64,000 nt of DNA from Okapia johnstoni (Eukaryota > Chordata > Mammalia > Artiodactyla > Giraffidae), in NCBI GenBank assembly GCA_024291935.2, contig CM044310.1, positions 79,048,713-79,112,712 on the forward strand. The letters are read 5' to 3'. This document shows positions 1 to 9,805 of this stretch, piece after piece. The notes under the pieces are model-generated. The model saw only the letters and a list, made by a program, of their open reading frames with translations. It had not been told where the DNA came from and did not search any database. How positions within the stretch are numbered: the stretch's first letter is position 1; each line of letters starts with the position of its first letter. Both the position numbers and the translations under genes were made by a program.

Positions 1-1437
1 AGGCAGAGGGACCAGAGATCAAATTGCCAACATCCGCTGGATCATCGAAAAAGCAAGAGGGTTCCAGAAAAACATCTATTTCTGCTTTATTGACTATGCC
101 AAAGCCTTTGAGTGTGTGGATCACAATAACCTGTGGAAAATTCTGAAAGAGATGGGAATACCAGACCACCTGACCTACCTCTTGAGAAACCTGTATGCAA
201 GTCCAGAAGCAACAGTTAGAACTGGACATGTAACAACAGCTGCTGCTGCTGCTAAGTCTCTTCAGTCATGTCCGACTCTGTGCAACCCCATAGACGGCAG
301 CCCACCAGGTTCCCCCATCCCTGGGATTCTCCAGGCAAGAACACTGGAGTGGGTTGCCATTTCCTTCTCCAATGCATGAAAGTGAAAAGTGAAAGTGAAG
401 TTGCTCAGTCATGTCCGACTCTTAGCGACCCCATGGACTGCAGCCTGTCAGCCTCCTCTGTCCATGGGATTTACCAGGCAAGAGTACTGGAGTGGGTTGC
501 CATTGCCTTCTCTGATGGAACAACAGACTGGTTCCAAATAGGAAAAACAGTACATCAAGGCTGTATATTGTCACCCTGCTTATTTAACTTATATGCAGAG
601 TACATCATAAGAAATGCTGGGCTGGATGAAGCACAAGCTGGAATCAAGATTGCCAGGAGAAATATCAATAACCTCAGATATGCCGATGACACCACCCTTA
701 TGACAGAAAGTGAAGAAGAACTAAAGAGTCACTTGATGAAAGTGAAAGAGGAGAGTGAAAAAGTTGGCTGAAAACTCAACGTTCAGAAAACTAAGATCAT
801 GGCATCTGGTCCCATCACTTCATGGGAAGTAGATGGAGAAACAGTGGAAACAGTGTCAGACTTTATTTTGGGGGGCTCCAAAATCATTGCTGATGGTGCT
901 TGCAGCCATGAAATTAAAAGACGCTTACTCCTTGGAAGGAAAGTTATGACCAACCTAGACAGCATATTGAAAAGAAGAGAGATTACTTTGCCAACAAAGG
1001 TCTGTCTAGTCGAGGCTATGGTTTTCCCAGTAGTCATGCATGGATGTGAGAGTTGGACTATAAAGAAAGCTGAGCACTGAAGAATTGATGCTTTTAAACT
1101 GTGGTGTTGGAGAAGACTCTTGCGAGTCTCTTGGCCTGCAAGGAGATCTAACCAGTCCACCCTAAAGGAGATCAGTCCTGAGTGTTCATTGGAGGGACTG
1201 ATGTTGAAGCTGAAACTCCAATGCCTTGGCCACCTGATGCGAAGAGCTGACTCGTTTGAAAAGACCCTGATGCTGGGAAAGATTGAGGGCAGGAGGAGAA
1301 GGGGACGACAGAGGATGAGATGGTTGGATGAAATCGCCGATTCAATGGACATAAGTTTGGGTAAACTCCAGGAGTTGGTGATGGACAGGGAGACCTGGAG
1401 TGCTGCAGTTCATGGGGTCGCAAAGAGTCAGACACTA
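1..1437 (+). mobile_element. BovB (RTE-type) LINE, 3' part with reverse transcriptase
   Basis: This is the 3' portion of a BovB non-LTR retrotransposon, cut by the window edge at its 5' side. The translation reads through the reverse transcriptase, with FIDYAKAF near position 90 and the catalytic YADD box at 679-690 followed by TTLM. The conserved C-terminal region ([14 protein letters not shown]) lies near 1290-1330, and the element ends in the usual tail around ATGGGGTCGCAAAGAGTCAGACAC. The frame is broken by a BOV-A2 insertion at 240-514 and by in-frame stops near 769 and 1078, so no working enzyme is encoded. The 3' end is near 1437. Confidence 0.93.
240..514 (-). mobile_element. BOV-A2 SINE inserted in BovB
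   Basis: This is a dimeric BOV-A2 SINE in reverse orientation. It starts with the CTG repeat, followed by two Bov-A units that each contain the CCAGGCAAGA-ACTGGAGTGGGTTGCCAT motif. An imperfect 12-bp target duplication, ATG(T/G)AACAACAG, lies at 228-239 and 515-526. The insertion interrupts the reverse transcriptase frame of the surrounding BovB, so it is younger than that element. Confidence 0.92.
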
Positions 1438-1686
1438 CTAATCAACATTCACATCTACAACACTCAAACACTGATGCAGACCCAAGGGTCTGGGTCCATG
1501 GGAAAGAGACTGTAGAACATAGAAGCTGAGGAGGAATCCTTCCTGGTGCAGGAAATACTGATGTATTTGGGTTATGCTCTTCCTGGCTCAATGACCTCCT
1601 CAATTGCTTTAGCAGGCCTCCCCTACTACCTTTGGATATAGCAAACAAGTGACATTAGTTAAAGTCATTGTATTAAAAGAGACACT

Positions 1687-1818
1687 TTAGGGAATTCCCT
1701 GACAGTCCAGTGGTTAGGACTCTGCACTTTCACTGCTGAGTGCCTGGGGTTTAATCGCTGGTCATGGAACTAAGATCTCCAAAAGCAACGTGGTATAGCC
1801 AAAAAAAAAAAAAAAAAA
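1687..1818 (+). mobile_element. CHR-type (tRNA-Glu-derived) SINE
   Basis: The body reads GGGAATTCCCTGACAGTCCA, GTGGTTAGGACTCTGCACTT and ends in AACGTGGTATAGCC plus an A-tail of about 18 bases. This is the pattern of cetartiodactyl CHR SINEs, whose 5' end derives from tRNA-Glu. Subfamily is not assigned. Confidence 0.8.
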
Positions 1819-3600
1819 GAGAAAGAGACACTTTAAGATGCAAGTAACTGAAGCCCTTTGAAAATGAGCTTAAGCCAAATAAAAAGAATTATTTAGTTAA
1901 TAGACTTAAGAGCCATACATATGTGAATTTAGTCACAGCTGTATCTACATGAGTTTCAGGCATGTCTGGATTCAGGTGCTAAAGAAAAGAATTACCAGTA
2001 ATCTGTTTGTCTAGATCCATCTTTTCTCTTCTCTCTTGAGCACAAACTCCCAAGTGCTCAGAGAAAGGGATGTATTTCTCCATAGTTCTGCCAAGATCCC
2101 TAGACTAGTCACATGGGAGAGGGCCTGAGAGATGACATAGCCAATTTGTTTAGGTCAAGCACCCATTGCTAGAAAGAGGCATAGGTCAGGATGAAAATGA
2201 AAGAGGCTTGGATTTTCAAGAAAAAAATTGAAGTACTCTCACCTGAACAAGGTACACGGGACAAGCCAAGTCAGCAGAAGCCCATGATGACCAGGCAGCT
2301 ACGAAGTTCCCTTTCCCCTTCTCCCCCTCACTTATCTATTGACTCATCCAGTACACCCACTAACTTTCCCTCTCCATTCCTGCCAAGGTGAAAGTCCTGA
2401 GTATTCAAGGACTCCTACCACACAGTTTTCTAACATCCTGTTCTTTTCCTTCAAAGCACTGATCAGTTCAAGATTATGTAGTGACATGTATGATTATTAA
2501 TCTAGAATGTATCTTTGCTCTAGATTTTGGAAACTGTAGATCCTTGCACAGTGACTGACACATAGTAGGTACTCAGTAAACATGTGCTCATTCATTGATT
2601 TTATATTTTCTATTGGGGAACAGCAAGTCCAACCAGACATGGCCCCCACCTGGCTTCTATCCTAATGATGGAGACAGACAAATAAAGCAGTGTTCACAGT
2701 CCAAATGCAATGATTCCTGCAAGAGTGGTGGACTCAAGGGAGCCTGGGAGAGAAATGTCTAAATCAGAGTAGTCAGGAAATTTCCCTAAAGAGTCATCTT
2801 GTTGAGTTAACTTTAGAAAAATAAGAAGACATATGCAGCAAGATGAAGATGCCCTCAGAAGCACATTGGAAGATGAGAAAATGTGACATAATGTGATGTA
2901 GTCTCAGTCTCAGAGCACTGACCCTTCAGGACAGGGGGTAACCGTATCGGAATTATCTCTTTTAGCTAAACCAACCCCTTTTAAAAAAGAAAGAAAATAA
3001 AAGGGGATGGCATCAAAAGCAGAATTTTTTGGGTAAAAAACTAGCTTAAAAGAATATGGAGAAGCCCTCTGATTATAACAGCACCTGGCAGGGCAACTGC
3101 CAATAGCAGGCCCTTGATAAATATGTGACTACCTGTATGAAAGTCATTGGAATTGGTATATTTCACTTGAAACAGAAAGCAAAACCCACCTGGGATATGG
3201 CCCGTTAAGAATCCAAGCAAACTGCTGAATGAAATAAATGAAATAAAAGGCAAAAAAAAAAAAAAAATACTGTAAAACAAGATTTATATGACCCTACCTG
3301 TGTGGAATAAAAATGTGCCCAGTTTCACATGCTGTTCGTTTGCTGCCAGGGTCGGAGACTGTTGCTGAGAAAAGGGTGGGAGAAGGCTGTTGGGGGAAGT
3401 CACATGCCAGGCCAAGAAACAGGAACAGAGAATTCAGCGTTTAGGGGTTTGAAAAGAAGGCTTGGAACACAAGCCTCTTTTGTTCCTCAGGCTTCTCTTA
3501 ATCACCACGTTTGAGATCTGGGATTTATGATGGAAGCGCTATTCAAAATTATACTTTCCACTTCATTATAAAGAAAGTTCAGTCACAGTCCCCAGTCTCC
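1819..3600. other. Intergenic DNA, no gene seen
   Basis: No coding signal is visible here; the short open frames lack splice context or family similarity. Around 2540-2600 the sequence CACATAGTAGGTACTCAGTAAACATGTG resembles the 3' end of an ancient MIR or L2 copy. A 15-base A run lies near 3252-3266. Confidence 0.5.
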
Positions 3601-3624
3601 CTTTAAGTTGTGTTACCCTAAAAC

Positions 3625-4055
3625 CAGTGGGTGTCCAGCCAAAAGACACAATAAAGCCAAAGACTGGGAGAAGGAAGGATTTATTATTGCTTTCAGCAAG
3701 GAGAACTCCAGGGCTCTTTCCCAAAGCATGTCTCCCTTAACAGCAAAACTGGGGAAGTTTTAAGCTAGGGGTACATGCATATTCATGAAGGGGCTTGGGA
3801 AATAAGCAGAGTCCAAGTTTCAGTTGAATGAAGTCACAAGGGTTAGAAAAGGTCAACATCATCATCCCTCAGGTTCCAGTTTATCTGGTGGTTGAGCACT
3901 TCAGGCTAATCTTTACTATCAACTGATATCTTTGCTATTGCCAAAATTCTCTTGCCAGATGACAGTTGTTTGTTTCTGCATTCTTTTGTTCCCTTAAGAT
4001 CATTAATTAGAGATCTGTTCAAGGACAAGCACTGTGGCCAGGATTAAATCACAAA
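3625..4055 (-). repeat. Probable LTR remnant, reverse orientation
   Basis: The complement of about 3635-3700 has an AATAAA-type signal followed by a pyrimidine-rich stretch and a CCACTGGTTTTAG-like end, the layout of an LTR R-U5 region. No paired LTR, TG/CA ends or target duplication were found, so the family and limits are uncertain. Confidence 0.35.
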
Positions 4056-4086
4056 ATGTGTGTGTGTGTGTGTTCAATCGTGTCCT

Positions 4087-4326
4087 GCTGCTACTACTAC
4101 TGCTGCTAAGTCGCTTCAGTTGTGCCCGACTCTGTGTGACCCCACAGACGGCAGCCCACCAGGCTCCGCCGTCCCTGGGATTCTCCAGGCAAGAACACTG
4201 GAGTGGATTGCCATTTCCTTCTCCAATTAAGTGAAAGTGAAGTCGCTCAGTCGTGTTCGACTCTTTGCAATCCCATGGACTACAGCCTACCAGGCTCCTC
4301 CGTCCATGGGAGTTTCCAGGCAAGAG
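4087..4326 (-). mobile_element. BOV-A2 SINE, first part (rest at 7955-7986)
   Basis: This is a reverse-orientation BOV-A2 with two Bov-A units. It is interrupted after GGCAAGAG at 4326 by ERV1 and resumes at 7955 with TACTGGAGTGGGGTGCC. It is flanked by an imperfect 13-bp duplication of Bov-tA sequence, TCAATCGT(G/A)TCCT, at 4074-4086 and 7987-7999. Confidence 0.92.
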
Positions 4327-4860
4327 TGAAGAAGGAATTCATAGGGCCTGGACTCCATCTTAGCCCTGTTCGTGCTGATCATGTTCGGCCACCTCTCTAA
4401 TGGACTCTGAACTCTGTGCTTAGTGCCTGTGGAAACGACAATAAAAGGATAAGACCCCCGCCGGACAGGGGAACCTTGAAGATCGTATCCAGGTTACTCA
4501 TCGCCTAAGAGAAAACATACACTAATTACCCCGGTCTCTGGACAGGCCGTAAATTTTTCTGTACCTATCGGAGTGTAACCTCAGGCTTATTGATTATTGG
4601 CCAATTGTTTGAACTGTTTGAACACATAACACCTAAATGATGAGATTATTGTGATTATATTTACCCTTCCTTTGTTTATGTAAGTCTCAAGGAATTTGGG
4701 GTGGTAACTTCGGACATGTACACATGGGGTATAAAAGATTTTCACAAATGCTGGTCGGGGTCCTTGGCTAAGAGGAGACTCTGCCGGTGTAATAAACGCA
4801 CTCCACTACCTGCATTGTCCTTCTGAGTGAGTTTGTTTCCCAAAATGCGTGGCTATAACA
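4327..4860 (+). repeat. ERV1 5' LTR
   Basis: This 534-bp LTR starts TGAAGAAGG and ends GGCTATAACA. A TATA box (TATAAAA) is at 4730-4736 and a polyadenylation signal (AATAAA) at 4791-4796. Relative to the 3' LTR it lacks 11 bp (TTGGGCCCGCC) just before the AATAAA and one further T. The lost block is bounded by GCC repeats, consistent with a slippage deletion. Confidence 0.96.
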
Positions 4861-4862
4861 TT

Positions 4863-4880
4863 TGGTGCGTTGGCCGGGAA
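4863..4880 (+). promoter_or_regulatory. ERV1 primer binding site, tRNA-Gly type
   Basis: TGGTGCGTTGGCCGGGAA begins two bases after the 5' LTR. Its complement matches the 3' end of mammalian tRNA-Gly (TTCCCGGCCAATGCACCA) with one mismatch. Glycine priming is also known for the porcine gammaretrovirus group. Confidence 0.85.
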
Positions 4881-5475
4881 ACTCCTCACTTTGAAGAGAC
4901 AAGTCCCACTTGTGACTACTCCGAGGCTTTGCGGCTTAAATCTTCTAGAGGGGGGAAGTCACCTCGCCCTTCTAGAAGGATTCTGCTTCTCAACGCCCGG
5001 ACCTTTCACGTTAGCAGATAGTGGACGGCAGCAGGGGAACTGAGCGCTCAAGTGAGGAGGAACTCACCCGGCAGGGTGGAAGAGGGGGCCTGATCACCCC
5101 CCTGGGAGGGACTAGAAGGGGCAAGGACCCACAAGAGCCGGGAATAGGCGGCGATTGCTTGGTACACAGGTTGACGAGCATGTTAGGGCTTAAAAAGGGA
5201 ATTTGTTATGGTCATTTAGGAGGTGTGTCCATGCCGTCTCAGGGGAAATTATTACCAAGCGATCGCCTGGGGATTTTTAGGATAAAAAACTGGTCCTTGT
5301 ATGCTCCTATTTTGCCCTCCCCCAGGAGGTGTCCTGTCTGCTGTGAAATTCTTGACCCCCTCGGAATTGTCAAGCTAAAAGGAGGGGGATACATAAATAA
5401 ATATAAATTGGCTTTTCCAGAGACGGCCTGGGACATGGGATATTTAACCCATCTGTGTTTTCATCTGCACCTGAT
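4881..5475 (+). other. ERV1 leader with possible gag vestige
   Basis: This untranslated leader follows the primer site. An open frame at 5021-5533 is mostly leader and fused retroviral debris. Around 5232-5400 the translation (PSQGKLLPSDRLG, then KNWSLY) loosely recalls the start of a gammaretroviral matrix protein. It then runs, in a different frame, into the end of pol, so the deletion joint lies at roughly 5380-5475. The gag assignment is tentative. Confidence 0.4.
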
Positions 5476-5890
5476 CAAGCCCACCAAGGCTACTCTCCAT
5501 ACAAAATTGTGTATGGGAGACTCCCTCCCATAATAAAACAAGTGTCAACAAATTTGCCTTAGGTAAGGGGAGATGAGATTTCACAGGAGATGGAACTAGG
5601 TAAGGTAATAAATCAAGTAACTAAATTTGTACAAAAAAGGGTGCCGTTCCCCCTTGGGGAACAAATTCATAAGTTTATGCTTGGTGACCAAATATGGGTC
5701 AAAGATTAAAAACATGATTTACTAGCCCCTTAGTAGAAGGGCCCTTATATTATTCTAACTACCCCTACTGCAGTTAAAGTTACAGGTATTGCCCCTTGGA
5801 TCCATCACACCAGAGCAAAAAAGGCATACCACGCTGACCCGGAAGACGCCGAGTGGACCACCCAAAAGGACCCCACCGACCCACGGGAAA
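5476..5890 (+). pseudogene. ERV1 pol remnant: integrase C-terminus
   Basis: Only the tail of the integrase is left. The frame beginning near 5476 reads SPYKIVYGR, typical of the segment after the catalytic core. Further on, DQIWVK, the GPY module KGPYIIL near 5740 and PWIHHTRAKKA near 5795 mark the C-terminal DNA-binding domain just upstream of env. In-frame stops occur near 5560, 5707 and 5732. Protease, reverse transcriptase, RNase H and the integrase catalytic triad are absent, so the element cannot replicate on its own. Confidence 0.85.
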
Positions 5891-5947
5891 CCAAGATCAT
5901 TCTGAAGAAAAAAAAAAAAACGAGATCCCAGACGAGCCCTCTCTAGG

Positions 5948-7385
5948 ATGGAGCTGGGTAAACGACTCCTGCTACTCGGCCTCACCAACGCGGCTCTGAA
6001 CCTGACCACTGTTTCTGCACAAGACAATGTCTTCATCTCATGGGCACATTCCTACGCGGACTTCCACGACTTCTCTGACTGTTGGGTATGTGGGGCTATG
6101 CCCCTGTCAGTTATGGACGGACTCCCCTGGTGGGTGTCGCCACTTCGTTATGGAGACTTTATACCACTGTGCTCCTTCTTGGAACAACAAAAGGGAACTT
6201 TCCTTTCTCTCACCAATCACAACCTTTCTTTGCTCTCCTGGTGTAAAAAAAGGCCATCAATGGGCCAGGGACATGGGGTTACATTTAATATGAACACTAG
6301 TCTTACGGAGGTAACAAGAGCTTATACCTCATATATGAAAAATAAAAAAAGAAAAGGGCTCCCTTACAAAAGGGGGACAGGCCTCCCGGTACCTTGAGCA
6401 ATATTACCAGGTCTGGGATGAATATTTCTGGATGACTCCTGAGAAAAGACAGTTGATTGCTCCCGCTACTATTTGCTGGGACCAAAAAAAACACAAAGTT
6501 GGATTTGGAGACCGCCACCTAGACCCCAACAAATTAAAATATATGGGTTATTTGTCTCCTGAACAATGTAAACAAATCATAGAAGCTACTTATCACCCCA
6601 ATCAGTCGGTTCAGTGGCCCGGTTCCGACGGAAAATATAATCCTGGAATCCGTTGGGTAGCCCCCAACGGGACCCAGTGGCTCTGTGGGCTTAACTTATG
6701 GCCATGGTTACCAGTTGGCTGGGTAGGGCGTTGCACACTGGGATTTGCTTTCGCCCATGGCAGTATTAAGCCTAGCCTACACCAACCTCCAGTAAACCTG
6801 CCCTATCTGCACGCAAGATGGACAAGATCTGTGTTCCAATGGTATGACTATCTTGCTGCCTTGTTTGTACCTTCTGTAGAGACAACAAATATCATGATTA
6901 AGGTGGAGGCCTTAACTAATTTCACTAAACAGGCCCTCTTAGACAATACAAAAGCCATTCAAGCTGTGAACGAAAAACAAATTCAGATGAAAAAGGCAGT
7001 AATTCAAAATAAGATGGCATTAGACATACTCACAACAGCCCAGGGAGGGACTTGTGCCATAATTAAAGTCAAATGTTGTGTATACATCCCTGACTTGTCT
7101 AAAAATGTATCTACTGCCTTGAAAGATATGCAAAATCAAGTGAAAGCCATGTCTGATAAAAATATTCCCTTTTGGACTTCGGTCCTGTCCTGGGTAAAGG
7201 GAGATTGGCGGAAAACTATTGTTACTGTCGTCATAATAGTTCTAATCATACTGCTTTGTGGGCCCTTCTTCTTACAATGTCTTGGGAACTTTGTAACCCA
7301 GAGGTTGATAGCATTCTCTCATGTGGGTGGCCAGAGGGCTAAAGTACAATATATCTCAATAAATGATGCTCATTACAAAAACTAG
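5948..7385 (+). pseudogene. ERV1 env (gamma-type), one frameshift
   Basis: This encodes a retroviral envelope glycoprotein precursor (surface plus transmembrane subunit). The first frame (5948-6397, 149 aa) has a hydrophobic signal peptide (about residues 1-24) and a CXXC motif (CWVC, residues 45-48), the disulphide-isomerase-like site of gamma-type surface subunits. The second frame (methionine at 6432, open upstream to about 6360, stop at 7383-7385) carries a furin-like RWTR (residues 129-132 of this frame), a heptad-rich segment, an immunosuppressive-like region with CX6CC (C208, C215, C216), a membrane span (about 262-281) and a 36-residue tail. The frames join at a single shift within about 6330-6395, next to A-rich runs. 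A conspicuous hydrophobic fusion peptide is not evident after RWTR. It resembles the env group that includes ruminant placental env genes (syncytin-Rum1 and Fematrin-1 type), but identity with either is not shown. Confidence 0.9.
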
Positions 7386-7392
7386 GAGCATC

Positions 7393-7404
7393 AAGAGGGG
7401 GGAA
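7393..7404 (+). promoter_or_regulatory. ERV1 polypurine tract
   Basis: AAGAGGGGGGAA lies directly against the TG start of the 3' LTR and eight bases after the env stop. This is the expected plus-strand primer. Confidence 0.9.
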
Positions 7405-7950
7405 TGAAGAAGGAATTCATAGGGCCTGGACTCCATCTTAGGCCTGTTCGTGCTGATCATGTTCGGCCACCTCTCTAATGGACTCTGAACTCTGTGCTTA
7501 GTGCCTGTGGAAACGACAATAAAAAGATAAGACCCCCGCCGGACAGGGGAACCTTGAAGATCGTATCCAGGTTACTCATCGCCTAAGAGAAAACATACAC
7601 TAATTACCCCTGTCTCTGGACAGGCCGTAAATTTTTCTGTACCTATCGGAGTGTAACCTCAGGCTTATTGATTATTGGCCAATTGTTTGAACTGTTTGAA
7701 CACATAACACCTAAATGATGAGATTATTGTGATTATATTTACCCTTCCTTTGTTTATGTAAGTCTCAAGGAATTTGGGGTGGTGACTTCGGACAGGTACA
7801 CATGGGGTATAAAAGATTTTCACAAATGCTGGTCGGGGTCCTTGGCTAAGAGGAGACTCTGCCTTGGGCCCGCCGGTGTAATAAACTGCACTCCACTACC
7901 TGCATTGTCCTTCTGAGTGAGTTTGTTTCCCAAAACGCGTGGCTATAACA
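7405..7950 (+). repeat. ERV1 3' LTR
   Basis: This 546-bp LTR starts TGAAGAAGG and ends GGCTATAACA, with TATAAAA and AATAAA as in the 5' copy. Six substitutions separate the two copies by eye. It retains an 11-bp block before the AATAAA that the 5' LTR lacks. Confidence 0.96.
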
Positions 7951-8199
7951 AGAGTACTGGAGTGGGGTGCCAATGCCTTCTCCCTATCAATCGTATCCTA
8001 TTCTTTGCAAACCTGTGGACTGTAGCCACCAGGCTCCTCTGCCCATGGGGTTTTCCAGGCAAGAATACTAGAGTGGGTAGAGTGGATTGCCATTTCCTGC
8101 TCCAGGGCATCTTTCTGATCCAGGTATCAAACCCATATCTCTTGCATCTCCTGCATTGGCAGTCAGATTCTTTACCACTGAGCCACATGGGAAGCCCAT

Positions 8200-8775
8200 A
8201 ACAAAACGACTTAGGCCAAAAATGGTTTCCCTTATGTCAAAAATGCCATGCCTGGTTCTCTTTCTCCAGGGAACCCCACCCCACCCCCCATCAGCTTATA
8301 GTTGCAACCCGAGTCATTTGTGAAATGGCTGTTTTAAGAGGAGAGGAGAATTATAAATAAAATCAGTGTGTTTTGTCACAAATTGAAGCAGTTGCTGCTC
8401 CCCAGGCTGGCAGCAAAGTCATGAATCAGAGTCTAAAGTTTAGAACAAAGTTTGTGAATCGTCTCACTGTGAATCTCACAATGAATTGCTCCCCCTGGCA
8501 TTCAGCAGTTAGGCCCTTACCTCCAGATCTCTTTGAACCACCCTCAAGTATGCAAATACACTGAACCTGGAAGCTCTTCATTCCAAACTAAGCTTTTGAA
8601 ATGGACCTCTTCCAGTTACTATATCACAGCCTCAGGCCAAAGAACCCTACCCTCTTTGTTCAGTACTTGCTATACAGAGAATTGTTCTTAGTCTCCCCTC
8701 CAGATCATTAAATCTCTCTCAGTAATAGCAAAGGCTTCTCTGGATCTTGTCCCAAGCCAGTCACTCTTGTAAGTG
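8200..8775. other. Intergenic DNA, nothing recognised
   Basis: No gene, RNA or repeat signature was recognised by eye. Confidence 0.4.
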
Positions 8776-8893
8776 TTGCTGTTGCTTTGTTGTAAGTTAG
8801 TTGCTCAGTGGTGTCTGACTCTTTGCAGGGATCAAACCCGGGTGTCCTGCATTGCAGACAGATTCTTTACCATCTGAGCTACCAGGGAAGCCT
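8776..8893 (-). mobile_element. Bov-tA SINE, internally deleted
   Basis: TTAGTTGCTCAGTGGTGTCTGACTCTTTGCA is joined directly to GGGATCAAACCCGGGTGTCCTGCATTGCAG and ends with CTACCAGGGAAGCC. The middle section of the usual ~200-bp element is missing. Confidence 0.85.
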
Positions 8894-8924
8894 CTAAGTG
8901 CTGTATGCACAGTTAATTAATTTG

Positions 8925-9095
8925 ATGTCACAACAATCTTGTGGCGGATGTGCTATCATCCCCTACTTTTCAGATAAGAAAGCTGAGGCCAGAGGTTTGT
9001 TAACTTGCCCAAGGTCACACAGCCCTTAAATGGCAAAGCCAATATTAGAACCAAAGTCATTTGGCTCCATAGCCCACATTCTCAACCACTATGAT
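8925..9095 (-). repeat. MIR SINE
   Basis: The complement of the MIR core is clear: CCTACTTTTCAGATAAGAAAGCTGAGGC, then AACTTGCCCAAGGTCACACAGC and CTCAACCACTATGATGCC. Confidence 0.85.
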
Positions 9096-9605
9096 GCCTC
9101 ATAAGAAGGGGTGCAAGATAAGCAGAGCTGAGCTAGCCTTTGTCATAACCCACTCTGTTAACCATGCCTGATTCCCTCTGCCTTCCCTTTTCATTCAAGG
9201 GACTCTGAAGAAGATGCTAACCTTGACCAGGCACGAGCCAATCGTCCACGTTCCTGCCTCAGTGACTGGCTCAGGGCTGGTCCTGTGACCCAATCAGTCA
9301 GTGAGTCTTGACCAGACTTTCCTGAGGCTTGGAAGGGAGGCCTTTAAGGGGGAGTCAACAAACAGAGAAAACAGAACAGAGGGACCCAAAGCACAGGACT
9401 CCAGGGGCACTGCCAAAAGTACACAGGGTTGGACTCATGCCACACAATATAATGAGGCCCTCCGGAGTTGGCAAAGCATATTGCCAAGACCTGATTTGAG
9501 CCTTGAATCCAATGACTCCTGAAGTGCCAAGTACCTCTACAGTTTTTAGTTCCATGAGTCAATATATCCCTTTTTAAAAGCCAATGTAACAGACTTTCCT
9601 GGTGG

Positions 9606-9805
9606 AAAGTGAAAGTGAAGGTCACTCAGTCTTGTCCCACTCTTTGGGACCCCATGGACTATACAGTCCATGGAATTCTCCAGGCCAGAATACTGGAGTG
9701 GGTAGCCTTTCCCTTCTCTAGAGGATCTTCCCGACCCAAGAATTAAACTAGGGTCTCCTGCGTTGCAGGCAGACTCTTTACCAACTGAATTATCAGGGAA
9801 GCCCT
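9606..9805 (-). mobile_element. Bov-tA SINE
   Basis: A full-length reverse copy runs from GAAAGTGAAGGTCACTCAGTCTTG through CCAGAATACTGGAGTGGGTAG to TTATCAGGGAAGCCC. It abuts a CHR-type SINE on its right. Confidence 0.9.

Larger units (their letters stand above)
4327..7950 (+). mobile_element. ERV1: gamma-type provirus with gag-pol deletion
   Basis: This is a 3.6-kb provirus flanked by a 4-bp target duplication, AGAG, at 4323-4326 and 7951-7954. Its order is 5' LTR (4327-4860), primer binding site (4863-4880), leader, traces of gag and the end of pol (5476-5890), env (5948-7385), polypurine tract (7393-7404) and 3' LTR (7405-7950). A full gammaretrovirus has about 5 kb between the primer site and env; here about 1.1 kb remains, so most of gag and pol is gone. 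A 4-bp duplication and tRNA-Gly priming fit a gammaretrovirus-like (class I) element. The two LTRs differ at six substitutions plus two small indels by eye, which suggests a recent insertion. Confidence 0.95.
4064..8199 (-). mobile_element. Bov-tA SINE, split by nested insertions
   Basis: The SINE body at 8000-8199 (reverse orientation) contains TTTGCAAACCTGTGGACTGTAGCC and ends in GATTCTTTACCACTGAGCCACATGGGAAGCCC, the complement of the tRNA-derived head. Its other end is TTCAATCGTGTCCT at about 4073-4086. A BOV-A2 (4087-4326 plus 7955-7986), itself split by ERV1 (4327-7950), lies between the two pieces. The insertion order is therefore Bov-tA, then BOV-A2, then ERV1. Confidence 0.85.

Noticed and set aside
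1120..1515. 131-codon frame as a host gene
   Set aside because: It is the C-terminal part of the BovB LINE followed by chance codons.
5021..5533. 170-codon frame in ERV1 as an intact new gene
   Set aside because: It runs through proviral leader, a possible gag trace and an out-of-frame integrase end across a deletion joint, so it is a chance fusion frame.
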